DNA of 33,684 nucleotides from CAUZEO01 sp963578625 (GCA_963578625.1 CAUZEO010000018.1:1-33684); one strand, 5' to 3'. Positions 8,532 through 18,142 are shown, counted from the stretch's first letter. A program made the numbers and translations. Notes: generated from the sequence alone by a model not told the origin.

Positions 8532-8590
8532 AAAACGTCCTGACACCTGACGAGCATTTTCGTCAAATGGGATTCGAAACAGTTCCGTGA
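8492..8590 (+). pseudogene. Relic of a VapC-type PIN-domain toxin (C-terminal ~32 residues)
   Basis: In a different frame from the antitoxin, this stretch reads DCTSYVVMRELKLK followed by NVLTPDEHFRQMGFETVP and TGA at 8588-8590. That matches the end of PIN-domain VapC RNases, with the D-x-x-S-F/Y-x-x-M motif, 'LT.D.HF' and 'GF'. Roughly the first two thirds of the toxin is missing. The junction lies near 8480-8491, which implies a deletion that also removed the antitoxin's tail. The stop overlaps the GTG start of the next gene as GTGA. This is too short for ORF callers and was identified by eye. Confidence 0.65.
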
Positions 8591-9996
8591 CAAGGCGAAC
8601 GGCAGCTTTCTTTGCATTGATCGTCGCCAGCGACACCATGGCCGCGGACTGGAACCAGTGGCGCGGTCCCCTCCGCAATGGCGTGGTGCTCGAAAGCCCG
8701 AAAATGGCGGACTCCTGGCCCGACGCCGGGCCCGTCAAGGTCTGGGACAGCGAACCCATCTCAAGCAAACGGCAGGGTTTCGGCAGCGTGGCGGTCGTCA
8801 AAGGAAAGGTCTACGCCTACGTCAATTGGCGGTACCAGGATCCGGTATCTCTCACTCGTGAAACGCTGGGGATGAATGCAGGCGAAATTCCGTCCAACGT
8901 CGTAGCCAAACTGGAGGAGATCGTAGATGTGGAATTGGCCAGCGCCGATTTCCTGGACGACTGGATCGATGTCGCAGGCATCGAGCGGAACGTCAAACTG
9001 GAAATTCTCTCCTGGCTCCCGGATCGAGAGGTCACCGGCAAGGATGTCGTGCTGTGCCTGGACACGACAGACGGCAAAACGTTGTGGCGGTTCGAACAGA
9101 CCAGCCGCCCGGACGAATCGGGGGGCTCGAGCACACCGTGTGTCGTCGACGAAAGGGTGTACGTGGTCGGAGCCAATGCCGACCTGTATTGTCTCGACGC
9201 GGACACGGGCAAGAAGATCTGGCAGACGAAAGTCGGATCGGGCATACAGCACACATCGGTTGCGGTCACCGACGGAATCGTGGTCGCCGCGGTTGGTCCG
9301 CTGATTGCGCTGAATGCGGAAACCGGCGAGACGCTATGGGAACAGGAGGCCGTACCCGGCTCATTTTCCTCGCCCTCCATCTGGCGATCCGGTGGAAAGA
9401 CCTATCTTCTGTGCAACACCCGGCAGGATCTCAGTTGCGTGAATCTCCTGGACGGCGCCGTCGCGTGGAAGGTGCCTGGAGGAAACAACTCGAGCGCGGC
9501 AATCAGCCAAGATTACATGGCCGTGTTTACCGGCCCAAGGGGGCTGGGGCTGGCTCTTTACAAGCTGTCGCCCCGGACGGGGGAACTGCTTTGGTCGGTT
9601 GAGCTTCCGAATCGCGAATCCAGCCCACTGATTTATAACGGCCATGTGTACGCAATAGGAGGCGGGCAGGCAAATTGCGTCGATCTCAGCACCGGCGAGA
9701 TCAAATGGCAGGTTGAAATACCGACTGACATGACTTCGCCGGTTGTTGCCGACGGCAAGATCTACTCAGCCGCCATACATTCCCTGACGATGATTGCCCC
9801 AACTCCGGAGACGTACACCGCCTTGAGCAGTGCGAGTTTGCCGATCGGGCGATGCGTCTCGCCGGCCATCGTGGACGGGAAACTCTACATGCGTCTGCAA
9901 ACCGGAGTGTCGTGCTACGATTTGACATCGGACCGTAGCACGAGAATCCTGCCCGTGTCGGAGCAGCATAAGCAGAAGAAAAAGAGCACGCGATGA
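8587..9996 (+). CDS. Secreted PQQ/BamB-type beta-propeller protein
   Basis: The 469-residue product begins at a GTG overlapping the upstream relic's stop. Residues 1-20 form a signal peptide (MTRRTAAFFALIVAS, cleavage near TMA-AD). DWNQWRGP follows, the common start of PVC-group PQQ-like propellers. Repeated blade motifs are seen: DTTDGKTLWRFE, DADTGKKIWQTK, NAETGETLWEQE, SPRTGELLWSVE and STGEIKWQVE, about seven blades. These proteins form extracytoplasmic beta-propellers; many bind no PQQ, and none of the quinoprotein dehydrogenase active-site signatures was noticed. The last ~20 residues (TRILPVSEQHKQKKKSTR) come from an inserted dispersed repeat, so the native C-terminus may have been replaced. 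Confidence 0.88.
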   Translation: MTRRTAAFFALIVASDTMAADWNQWRGPLRNGVVLESPKMADSWPDAGPVKVWDSEPISSKRQGFGSVAVVKGKVYAYVNWRYQDPVSLTRETLGMNAGEIPSNVVAKLEEIVDVELASADFLDDWIDVAGIERNVKLEILSWLPDREVTGKDVVLCLDTTDGKTLWRFEQTSRPDESGGSSTPCVVDERVYVVGANADLYCLDADTGKKIWQTKVGSGIQHTSVAVTDGIVVAAVGPLIALNAETGETLWEQEAVPGSFSSPSIWRSGGKTYLLCNTRQDLSCVNLLDGAVAWKVPGGNNSSAAISQDYMAVFTGPRGLGLALYKLSPRTGELLWSVELPNRESSPLIYNGHVYAIGGGQANCVDLSTGEIKWQVEIPTDMTSPVVADGKIYSAAIHSLTMIAPTPETYTALSSASLPIGRCVSPAIVDGKLYMRLQTGVSCYDLTSDRSTRILPVSEQHKQKKKSTR

Positions 9997-10069
9997 GCTC
10001 TGGCTCGCTTTTGCTCTGCCCTTCCTCTCTGTGCCTGCTCCGGCCATAGGCAGGATACCCGAGCCACGC
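9933..10069. repeat. Second 'ILPV/QDTRAT' dispersed repeat, overlapping a gene end
   Basis: The left arm (9933-9966, containing AATCCTGCCCGTGTCGGAG) and right arm (10035-10069, containing CTCCGGCCATAGGCAGGAT) form an imperfect inverted repeat, roughly three quarters matching. The two arms read RILPV and QDTRATLLP, the same translated signature as the element at 8135-8250. Its left third lies inside the PQQ-type gene and supplies that gene's stop codon at 9994-9996. Confidence 0.55.
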
Positions 10070-10205
10070 TCCTGCCATCTTGTGAATCTCCTGGACGCAG
10101 AAAGTTGGAATGGGTGACGGATCACGATGCATCGCGAATTGTCTTTGATCTGCGCCCGCACCTCTTGCATGTTAGGACGCCGACTTTGAAATGAAAGGAT
10201 TCACT

Positions 10206-11169
10206 ATGAACCACGTCCGTTTGACACGATGCCTGGCAGGAGTTTTTATCGTCACACTGGGTACGTTCCATGACGCGTGCGGGTCCTGGAGAGATGCGGA
10301 GGCCCACGCGGTTCTCGCCAACGATTCGATCCAGGCAAAGTTCCAGTCGGGGCGCCTCTACCAACTCACCGACCGGGTTACCGGCAACCGGCTCGTCGAT
10401 ATAGAGCCGGCCGCGCTACCATCTTCCCTCATCTGGTTTGATGCGTCGCCCGCCGATATGGATGAATGGACGGTCACGCAACGGGCTGATCGAGGCTTAC
10501 GTCCCCGAGGGCTGGCGCGCGTTCGTGGACGGGGTGGAGTTGATCCCAAATCCAACAACACGGCTCGCGACCGGGGAGTTGCGATCGAATGATCTTCCGT
10601 ACCCGGGCGAGTCCGTCGTCACGAAGATCGAGACCGACAACGTTGCGACGCAGCTGATTGCGGACAAACTGGGCAAGATCAACGTACTCCGATCCAAGAT
10701 CATCGCCTTCCGGGAAACGGACAATCTGCTGGTGGGGCGCTGGGTGGATCTTCCGTGGAACCAGCCCCATGAACAGCGGACCTGGCACGTGGGTCAGCAT
10801 GAACGGATGGAGTATCCCGCGGATGGTCCCTTACGCATGCCGTACCGGGTGAACGCATTCTACAACAAGACCAGCGGACGCGGCGTCATGGCGGGAAAAC
10901 TGCCCGTGGACCGGAAGATTCGGATGGTGGGCGGTTATAAACTGCGCGACGACGGCAGTTCGCTGGTGGGCGGCGACGGAACAGTACGGATCAACGGCAC
11001 CGAGGTCGTCTACCTGAACAACGGGCAGAAGCCGTTCACCATGATGACCTTCGACGTGGATCTCACCCCCCTCGCCGGCGAGCACATCATGCTCGAGTTC
11101 GCCGCGGAAGGACATGTCGGCGGGGTCTGCGACGGGGATTGGTACGACCCGAAAATCCTGGTGGAGTGA
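10206..11169 (+). pseudogene. Secreted protein broken by frameshift or internal deletion
   Basis: The ATG at 10206 follows AAGGA at 6 bases and starts a signal peptide (MNHVRLTRCLAGVFIVTLG). The frame continues as AVLANDSIQAKFQSGRLYQL and on to DEWTVTQ near 10481. Coherent protein then resumes in another frame as GLIEAYVPEGWRAFVDGVEL and continues to a TGA at 11167-11169. The C-terminal ~100 residues (VRINGTEVVYLNNG, DLTPLAGEHIMLEFAAEG) look like a beta-sandwich of galactose-binding type. N- and C-terminal parts abut abruptly, so a deletion in the middle is as likely as a single-base shift. The family is not recognised. It lies tail-to-tail with the gene at 11228, 58 bases apart. Confidence 0.7.
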
Positions 11170-11227
11170 ATTCAGAAGGGAATCGACAAAGCTTGCGACA
11201 AAGGCCATCTCTGCCCTTAATCTTAAG

Positions 11228-13174
11228 TCAGCGCATTTCGGGCCAGACCCTGTTCGCGAAGCCGGTAAACCTGTGAATTTCCTGCCCGAGAATCGCGTAG
11301 AGGTCATCATGAAGTAGCATCCAGTCGCGTGGAGGCATATCGAATTGGCCGACAACGTCGGCCCTGCCTGCGGCCGGATCGATCAGGGTCATTCTCTCAT
11401 CGAAAAGGCATCCGATCATCCCGTTCCTCAACCTGATCATCCGATTCTGCGGGACACCTGGTAACTGAAGTACCGGTTGGCAGTTCTGCGCTTCCACATC
11501 CATCAGATAGAAGGTTGTCAGCGCCTCCTCCGGCGATGTTTCATTTTCGGTGAATCGTCCGAGGATCATCCCGGGTTTCCACTCAATCAGGGTGCTGAAG
11601 TCCATGCAGCCCGGTTTGGGGACCACGCGGCCCGTGACCTCTTTTGATTCGGTGTCGTAGATCACAAGGTCCGCTTCCTTGAATTCCGGGGTTGGTTCGG
11701 GCCAGGGAACGGTTGCCACTACGACGTAGCGCCCGCCCAGCGCCGTTTCCGCATCCATCCCCTTTGCGTGTTCGAATTCCTCCCGGATTCCGCCTGCTTC
11801 GCCGCTGACCGGATCGTACCAGCCGAGCAGGCCGCCTGGAATGGATTCGATATAGGCTCCACACGGAATGTACAGGCGGTTGTCAGCGGCCAGCACAATC
11901 GCATAGGAGCGGCGCTGTAATTCGTAAACAGTGACGCGCCTCGGATTCGCCTCGGCGGAATCCTGGGCAGGCGGCTCCATCAAGGGGTTGGGCGGTTGCT
12001 GGGTCCATGGCCGCCGAGGATCCCATTCGTAGACAGGTCCGCCCGCGTACCCGACAAAATATACTTTCTCACCAAACTCCTGGAACGCGTACGTGTGCAG
12101 AAGGGTTCCGCCGATGAGCAATTTCTTTCCTGTCTCCGGATCGTACGAAAATAGATTGTAGGGGTCCTCGGAGGCTCCGATGATTTTGTTTTGATAAGTG
12201 CCCAACCGAAACATGTAACTGGGACTATCGCCCGCTTGCCAGGTCACCGAATTCCATTCTTCGCCGGGACGCTGATACCACAACGTCGCCGTTCCATCGC
12301 CGCGGCAGACGGGAGACGTTTTGAGAATTCGGGGCTTCGGAACACGGGTCTGATACGTAGCCAGGAAGTCGTCTTCCGGAGGCAACTCGTTAACGGGCGT
12401 CAGTTCCTTATTCTCCAGGTGATACACTTGGACAATTTCATCCGTGGGATGTGTGTAAAGGAGCGACTCCGGCTGGACGTCTACGATGACATAGATTCCC
12501 TGCGCTCTTCGAACGAGCACGGCCCGCTGTGGCAGGTCCCAGGTTTTTATCACTTCCTGTTCCCCCGTTTCGAAGTGAAAGGAGTTCAGGAGATAGGGCA
12601 TGCCCCCCAACGTGGAATACAGATACTGATCGTCCGCGGCAATGTGATAGATCCCGCCGGTAACATCAGGGCCCTGGGGTCCGTAATCCGTGAAGTCGCC
12701 GGTGACGGGATCGAAACGCATCGCATGATGAGCCTTCCAGCCGCCGATATAGATCGCTTCGTCGGCGCCCCAATGGAAGCAATAGTTCCAACTATCAGGC
12801 GATCCCGGTCCGAAAATTTCCATGGCGCATTTTCGGGGGTTGTACCGGGCGACAAACGCCTTGGGCGGATCCACATCGGCCATCGTAGGAAATGTGTAAA
12901 CACACCCGTCCGGCATCAGGGTAAGAAAACAGCAATCCATCTCATTGCCGTGATGGGGAGTAACCTCCTCGGTCTGGAGATTGATCTCGTAGATCGTCCA
13001 CGGATCCCGCCGAACGATATGGTCCTTGTAGAGGGCATAGGCGCTCCACCCGTCCCCTGCCGTACTGTGTCCGACCAGGGCATACCCCTTCCCCTGCTCT
13101 TCATAGAAGGTTCGGCCTCGAACGAAAGACCCGAGATTTTCGCCGGTAAAACGTTGTCCAAAGCTTGTTTTCAT
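11228..13174 (-). CDS. Cytoplasmic beta-propeller protein of unknown function
   Basis: The protein has 648 residues from the ATG at 13174 and no signal peptide. Repeated short blades with aspartate/glycine turns are visible: YEINLQTEEVTPHHG, RFDPVTGDFTDYGP, SFHFETGEQEVIK, SYDPETGKKLLIGG, WYDPVSGEAGGI and IYDTESKEVTGRV. This suits a propeller of at least seven blades of the SMP-30/NHL/Kelch-like type. I see no catalytic signature, so a sensor, lactonase-like or scaffold role remains open. It is monocistronic as far as can be seen. The Shine-Dalgarno is weak. Confidence 0.85.
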   Translation of the reverse strand: MKTSFGQRFTGENLGSFVRGRTFYEEQGKGYALVGHSTAGDGWSAYALYKDHIVRRDPWTIYEINLQTEEVTPHHGNEMDCCFLTLMPDGCVYTFPTMADVDPPKAFVARYNPRKCAMEIFGPGSPDSWNYCFHWGADEAIYIGGWKAHHAMRFDPVTGDFTDYGPQGPDVTGGIYHIAADDQYLYSTLGGMPYLLNSFHFETGEQEVIKTWDLPQRAVLVRRAQGIYVIVDVQPESLLYTHPTDEIVQVYHLENKELTPVNELPPEDDFLATYQTRVPKPRILKTSPVCRGDGTATLWYQRPGEEWNSVTWQAGDSPSYMFRLGTYQNKIIGASEDPYNLFSYDPETGKKLLIGGTLLHTYAFQEFGEKVYFVGYAGGPVYEWDPRRPWTQQPPNPLMEPPAQDSAEANPRRVTVYELQRRSYAIVLAADNRLYIPCGAYIESIPGGLLGWYDPVSGEAGGIREEFEHAKGMDAETALGGRYVVVATVPWPEPTPEFKEADLVIYDTESKEVTGRVVPKPGCMDFSTLIEWKPGMILGRFTENETSPEEALTTFYLMDVEAQNCQPVLQLPGVPQNRMIRLRNGMIGCLFDERMTLIDPAAGRADVVGQFDMPPRDWMLLHDDLYAILGQEIHRFTGFANRVWPEMR

Positions 13175-13183
13175 TGCCCGATG

Positions 13184-13212
13184 CGATTACCGCGCACAAC
13201 CAAATATGTCAA
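13184..13212 (-). promoter_or_regulatory. Weak candidate promoter for the propeller gene
   Basis: On the minus strand a perfect TTGACA (13212-13207) is followed by 17 bases and TAATCG (13189-13184). The -10 match is poor, and the implied leader before the ATG at 13174 would be only a few bases. Confidence 0.2.
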
Positions 13213-13281
13213 GTGTTGTAGAGTCGCGGAATACAGGGTGCAGGAAGCAAGTGAGCCCGGCAGTCCCTTGCCCCCGGATAC

Positions 13282-14045
13282 CTACACCTTCAATCCCTTA
13301 CAGAGGTCACCGGATTGGTGAATCTGTGCAGGTTCCCCATTGGAAGCAGTCTGCTCGCCAGGCTCATCCAGATATCCGAAATGTTCTTCCTGGCATCCCG
13401 GACAAATGCCGTGAGTAAAATCAGCCGGGGCGTCCTGCTGAATGAACGACTCCACGGTTGATCAGAATCCCCGGTCGTTGCGCACGTTTTGACAGTACGC
13501 GAAAACAGGGACCAGACCAGCCATGATCTCGATCTTGCCGAGGGCATTCGCGAGGTTTGAGGAGACGCGTCGCAACTCCAGTTGATTCACAACTTGTCGT
13601 GAAAGTGCTTCGCTTGGTCCAGGGATCCGGACAGCTCTCGTGGCTCCCTGTCGATCACGCAAAGGATGCCGATTCCGTGACCTTCGGGCGTGATCAGCGG
13701 CGCTCCTGCATAAAATCGGATCTTGGGATCGCCGGTTACGAGAGGATTTTCGGCGAATCTCTTATCTTCGGTGGCGTCAGGCACCACCATCACCTTGTCG
13801 CTCATGATCGTGTACGCGCAAAAAGCCAAATCGTGAGGTGTTTGGCTTACTTCAAGCCCAACTTTCGATTTGAACCATTGCCGATCCTCGTCGATTAAGC
13901 TGATGAGCGCAATGGGGGCGCCACCAATAAAGGACGCGATCAATGTAATATCGTCATAGGACTGCTCGGGAGGCGTGTCGGGGACGGCGTACTGTCTCAG
14001 CGCATCCAGGCCCTGCGCTTCTTGGACCGGCGAGGGAGCATTCAT
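13282..14045 (-). pseudogene. GAF-domain sensor protein, broken by a frameshift and a nonsense codon
   Basis: The ATG at 14045 follows AAGGA at 6 bases. The first part is a GAF domain of the kind that precedes kinases and cyclases: YAVPDTPPEQSYDDITLIAS, LIDEDRQWFKSKVGLEVSQT, FCAYTIMSDKVMVVPDA and RFYAGAPLITPEGHGIGIL. Near 13605 the frame changes, and SEALSRQVVNQLELRR continues the same protein. At 13464-13462 the expected Trp codon of the '(F/Y)WN' motif is TGA. Past it, ESFIQQDAPADFTHGICPGC continues in frame to a TAG at 13284-13282. The tail, with Cys in FAYCQNVRNDRGF and HGICPGC, is the short zinc-finger-like cap often found after such sensors. Both lesions could be mutations or assembly errors. 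Confidence 0.75.
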
Positions 14046-14308
14046 TCGTTTTCCTTGTAAGCGATATGGCCTTTGACTAAAGCGCACCCAATATTGAAAC
14101 AATAGAACGGAAAACCTTGAGATTTCCCACTCGCGGCAGTAAAGTAAAAGACTGGTTACCGTATCTGCTGCGGAACAGGTTCTTTGCACAGCAATTTTGT
14201 TACCACTGAAAGCAGAGCTTTTATACCCAGTACGAAAACTGGCATTTTATCCATGTTCTTTTCTCAATTCTCTGTTCAGACTCGGGAAAAGAGAGCCCCT
14301 GTTGATCT

Positions 14309-17300
14309 ATGAAAATTCAAAATCAAAGTTTCCGAATCGGCGTCATCGCATCCCTTTTCATTCCGGCATCGATCCTCGCCGCTGAGGTGGAGCAGATCGA
14401 GGATCTTCATATCCATACCAGCTTGGGCACCGCGGACAACAACGCCATCGTAAAACTCGGCATTGGCGTGGACAACGGCGATTATACGGCGCTGCTGAAA
14501 TGGGATTCTTCCGCACTTGTAACGAATCCGTTCGAACGGGCAAAGCTGTTGATCCAGAATCTGCGCAACGATTCAGATGGATCGTTCTCGATCCATCAAA
14601 TGCTCACGGACTGGGCCGAATCTACGGACTTCGGGACCACATTGCCGACGTCCGGGATTGACTACGTCACCCACCCCATTGCCGCCGCCGGATTCAACGA
14701 TGCCAACGCGAAAACGGACACCGTTGATATCGGCAAACTGGTGGAGGCGTGGGTGACCGATACCAATCTGAACAAGGGCATCATTTTCATTCCCAGGCCA
14801 ATGGCCAACGCGAGCTATCCCAGCGCCCCGGTGTCGGAAATCCAACTCCCGGCGCACTCGCGTGTGCCGGGTCTCGACACGGATGACGTGCGAATCATAA
14901 CGGAGTCCGGCCTCCCAACATTTTCCCAGACTATTCTCACCCCGATCGAGGATTCGGGGATCAGCAATGCCGCTCCAGACAATTTCAACAGAGACGGCGG
15001 ATTGCTGGGCGTGGGTCTGGATGGCGCATTTTCCAAGGTCGCGCTGTACAAATTCGGCTTCGGCGAACTCTTCGTCAATGACCCTGCGGCGTCACCCATA
15101 ATCACCAACGCATTGTTCGACGTACACTCCATCGACGGGCAAGATCCGCCGACTCTTGAATTGAACGTTCACCGCATGATCGTGGACTGGGATGAAACGA
15201 CGGTAACCTGGAACCAATTCGGAACCGGAGGACCGTCGGCCGGGGTTCACTATGAGACAACCTCGCTGGGATCGGTCGTTCTGGGAAGCGGCACAAAATC
15301 CGCCACGATAGATATTACCGGCACGGCAATCGACTGGCTGCAGAATCCGGCGTCAAATTTCGGGCTGATTGTGGTCGCTCCACCGACCGCGACCCGGCAG
15401 ATTACGCTGACCTCATCCGAGCGCGTGCTGGGCGGCGTGGATAGCGATGACACGGTTTTGATTCTCGGGCTGGCGTCCACAGCCACGCCGCCGCCGGTCA
15501 TCATCGATTTCCAGCCGGACGGGACGCTCACGTTTCAGGCTGACGATCCTGCCGTTGCCGAGTACGTGATCGAGGAATCGACCCTAGTAAATGGCCCCTG
15601 GTCAGCGGCTGTATCGAGAATCCCGCCAACCAACCTGGTGCTGAATGCAATTGTTCCACTGAGCCATCCGGACGCAATGCTCCGGGTGTCGGGCCTGCCC
15701 CCTACCGATGTACTGATCAGCCCGGTACTGCCCCGCACCGCCGCCACCAGTCTCGCCGTTTACGATGACCAGGGCAGAATGGTGAGGACCCTATGGACCG
15801 GCGAAACGAAAGCGCCCGGAGACGATGTGGTCTGGGATGGAAGGAACGAGGACGGACAGGCTATGCCGGTCGGGACGTACAACTACAAGGCAATCCAACT
15901 TCCATCCGCCGGTGTAACCGCCGAACTTGTCTCCACCGTGGGCAACGGGATCGGATCCCAGGTCGGCAATGAAGGGGGCGTGCACGGGCTGGATATGTCG
16001 GATGTGGATGTCGATTCATCGGGAAACATCTACTTGAGCGGATCGGGCCACGGCATGTCCCTGGAGAAATTCGACAGTTCTGGAAACAGGATCTGGATTC
16101 ACCGCCGGCCGAGCGGTCCACAGGGAAAGAGAACCACCTCCGCCGTAGGAAACGGATTCGTTTATGGCGCGGACCCGCTGAATTTCTTCCGGGTCGACGC
16201 AAACACGGGCAATGCAGTGGCGTGGTCAGGCGGCGGAACGGAAAGAAACCTTGGACCGCCGCCAATCATATCCAAGACGTACGATCGGTTTGGAGATGCC
16301 CAGGAACTCTGGGTCCTCCCCATCCTCGAGGGCGCATACTGGTTTCCCAGCGGCCTGGATGGACTCGACGGTTGGCGTCGGCCGTATCACCCCAATGTCA
16401 GCCTCGTCGGCGGCGAGATGCCGCCGAAGCGCATTCGCGGAATGACGGTGCTGGGGAGTGAAGTCTTCCTCTCGTATACCTTGGAGGACAAGGTCGAGGT
16501 TCGAAGCGGGACAAGCGGCAACATCCTCCGGACCATTGCGTTGACCGCACCGGCCGGCATCGTGGCCGATGCGACCAACAACAAGCTCTTCGTGATCCGC
16601 GGGACGGACATCATTACCATGGACACGCTGGGCGGAGGCCAGGCGACGATTGTCACCAATGGTCTGGCCCGGCCATGGGGTTTGGCATGGAATGAAAGTT
16701 CGGACCTTCTTTATGCCACGGATCTTTCTTTGAACGCCACTACCGGGCATACCATTAGGGTGTTCAGTTCGCTGACCGGGCAGCTCGTAAGTACTTTTGG
16801 CGATTCCGGAAGCCTCGAAGGCGATGTAACCGCCACGAAGCTGTACGCTCCCCTGGGAATTGACGTCGACAGTTCAGGTCGAATCCTCGTGGCGGAGTCC
16901 CTGCTCCACCGGTTGTCTATCTTCTCCTCGTCGTTCGTCCCGGACACCGCGATCTACGGCGGAAATTCCGTCTATGCGGCATTAGCGGATCCCGCGCAAC
17001 CTGAACGTGTCTACACCATCGATAGCGAGTCGCAGGGATCAATCCGTGAGTATAACCTCGATTATACCGACGGAACCTGGACGGTAAGTGCATTCTGGTA
17101 TGTGGGTGGTCCCCACCCGACCCGGGACCTGATCGCATCGGCAACCCAGGGAACACATATCCGCCATATCGGAGGATTTACGTATCTCATCAGTTATGCT
17201 GACACGATTAAAGTATATCGGATCGATGCCGCGCGCATGACGCCGGTAGCCATCATCGGATCGCGGTTCAGGGTCCAGGCTTCTCCCGGCGTATTCAACC

Positions 17301-18142
17301 CGCCGGGCCAGCCCACGATCTGGGCGGACCAGAATGGCGACGAAATTGCTTCTCCCGGCGAAATCACGCATCCGACGCCTGCGATGATCCAGAACTTTCC
17401 GTTTCTCGATTTGAATTCTCGGTACGAGGACACCTTCTGTGACTCGGATGGAACGATGTATTGGGGAACGTTCAAACTTCCCCTCTTTAACCAGCAGACC
17501 AATGGGGTGCTTGAGTACCGGTGGGAGGATTTGGAACATTTTGGAACAGACCTCGACGGAATCCAGGATGCCTTCGTATGCGTTGACGCCGACCCGTCTG
17601 ACCAGCGCTATTATCTTGTCACGGAGCTCGACAACGATCTTCAGCAGCCGGGGATCGGGTTGCATGACAAACGAACAATCGACTGCTATGTACGCAAGTA
17701 CGACTCGAACGGGCAATTGATCTGGCAGACCGGAAACAAGGCGCCTACCGCGCATGGGCCGGGAGAAATGTATCACCCCCGCGGGATCGAAACGTTCGAA
17801 GCGGGAGCGCCGCCCCGGCGATTCGTGGCCGTGAATGACGAGCCGGGCATCGTCCATTTCTGGAACGCGGATGGACTTTATATCACGACAGTACTTCGGG
17901 ATATGTCGCCCAATCATCCCAATCAGAATTTCTACCGGGACTTCTGGATCATACCAAAGTATTTGTCGGACCCACTGGTCTCAACTTTCGGCGAATTCTG
18001 GCACATGAGCGCCGAAGTTCATCCCACTACCGGAAAGGTCTACATCTACACGCAGGCCCATGAAGGCGGCCAGCACATGCGGGTGTACGAAATCAAGGGA
18101 CTGGACGGGATTACGAAGGTTACGGGACTGGTGAACTTGTAA
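14309..18142 (+). CDS. Large secreted DNRLRE / FlgD-like / beta-propeller protein
   Basis: The product has 1277 residues with a signal peptide (FRIGVIASLFIPASILA, cleavage at A-AE). Two DNRLRE-type domains follow at about 25-185 and 205-390, with LLKWDSSALVTNPFERAKLL, VDIGKLVEAWV, HRMIVDWDETTVTWNQ and IDITGTAIDWL. A FlgD-Ig-like domain is at about 480-540 (LAVYDDQGRMVRTLWTG, VVWDGRNEDGQAMPVGTYNY). From about 545 to the end is an NHL-like propeller with GIDVDSSGRILVAES. DNRLRE domains are associated with surface fibres, and FlgD-like domains with extracellular scaffolds. No sorting signal is obvious at the C-terminus. A 52-base stretch (17992-18043) is repeated exactly at 32154-32205. The protein is probably cell-surface or secreted; ligand unknown. 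Confidence 0.9.
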   Translation: MKIQNQSFRIGVIASLFIPASILAAEVEQIEDLHIHTSLGTADNNAIVKLGIGVDNGDYTALLKWDSSALVTNPFERAKLLIQNLRNDSDGSFSIHQMLTDWAESTDFGTTLPTSGIDYVTHPIAAAGFNDANAKTDTVDIGKLVEAWVTDTNLNKGIIFIPRPMANASYPSAPVSEIQLPAHSRVPGLDTDDVRIITESGLPTFSQTILTPIEDSGISNAAPDNFNRDGGLLGVGLDGAFSKVALYKFGFGELFVNDPAASPIITNALFDVHSIDGQDPPTLELNVHRMIVDWDETTVTWNQFGTGGPSAGVHYETTSLGSVVLGSGTKSATIDITGTAIDWLQNPASNFGLIVVAPPTATRQITLTSSERVLGGVDSDDTVLILGLASTATPPPVIIDFQPDGTLTFQADDPAVAEYVIEESTLVNGPWSAAVSRIPPTNLVLNAIVPLSHPDAMLRVSGLPPTDVLISPVLPRTAATSLAVYDDQGRMVRTLWTGETKAPGDDVVWDGRNEDGQAMPVGTYNYKAIQLPSAGVTAELVSTVGNGIGSQVGNEGGVHGLDMSDVDVDSSGNIYLSGSGHGMSLEKFDSSGNRIWIHRRPSGPQGKRTTSAVGNGFVYGADPLNFFRVDANTGNAVAWSGGGTERNLGPPPIISKTYDRFGDAQELWVLPILEGAYWFPSGLDGLDGWRRPYHPNVSLVGGEMPPKRIRGMTVLGSEVFLSYTLEDKVEVRSGTSGNILRTIALTAPAGIVADATNNKLFVIRGTDIITMDTLGGGQATIVTNGLARPWGLAWNESSDLLYATDLSLNATTGHTIRVFSSLTGQLVSTFGDSGSLEGDVTATKLYAPLGIDVDSSGRILVAESLLHRLSIFSSSFVPDTAIYGGNSVYAALADPAQPERVYTIDSESQGSIREYNLDYTDGTWTVSAFWYVGGPHPTRDLIASATQGTHIRHIGGFTYLISYADTIKVYRIDAARMTPVAIIGSRFRVQASPGVFNPPGQPTIWADQNGDEIASPGEITHPTPAMIQNFPFLDLNSRYEDTFCDSDGTMYWGTFKLPLFNQQTNGVLEYRWEDLEHFGTDLDGIQDAFVCVDADPSDQRYYLVTELDNDLQQPGIGLHDKRTIDCYVRKYDSNGQLIWQTGNKAPTAHGPGEMYHPRGIETFEAGAPPRRFVAVNDEPGIVHFWNADGLYITTVLRDMSPNHPNQNFYRDFWIIPKYLSDPLVSTFGEFWHMSAEVHPTTGKVYIYTQAHEGGQHMRVYEIKGLDGITKVTGLVNL

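Noticed and set aside
13462..13464. TGA decoded as Trp throughout the window
   Set aside because: TGA acts as a plain stop at many intact gene ends here, and the same GAF gene also carries an independent frameshift, so decay is simpler.
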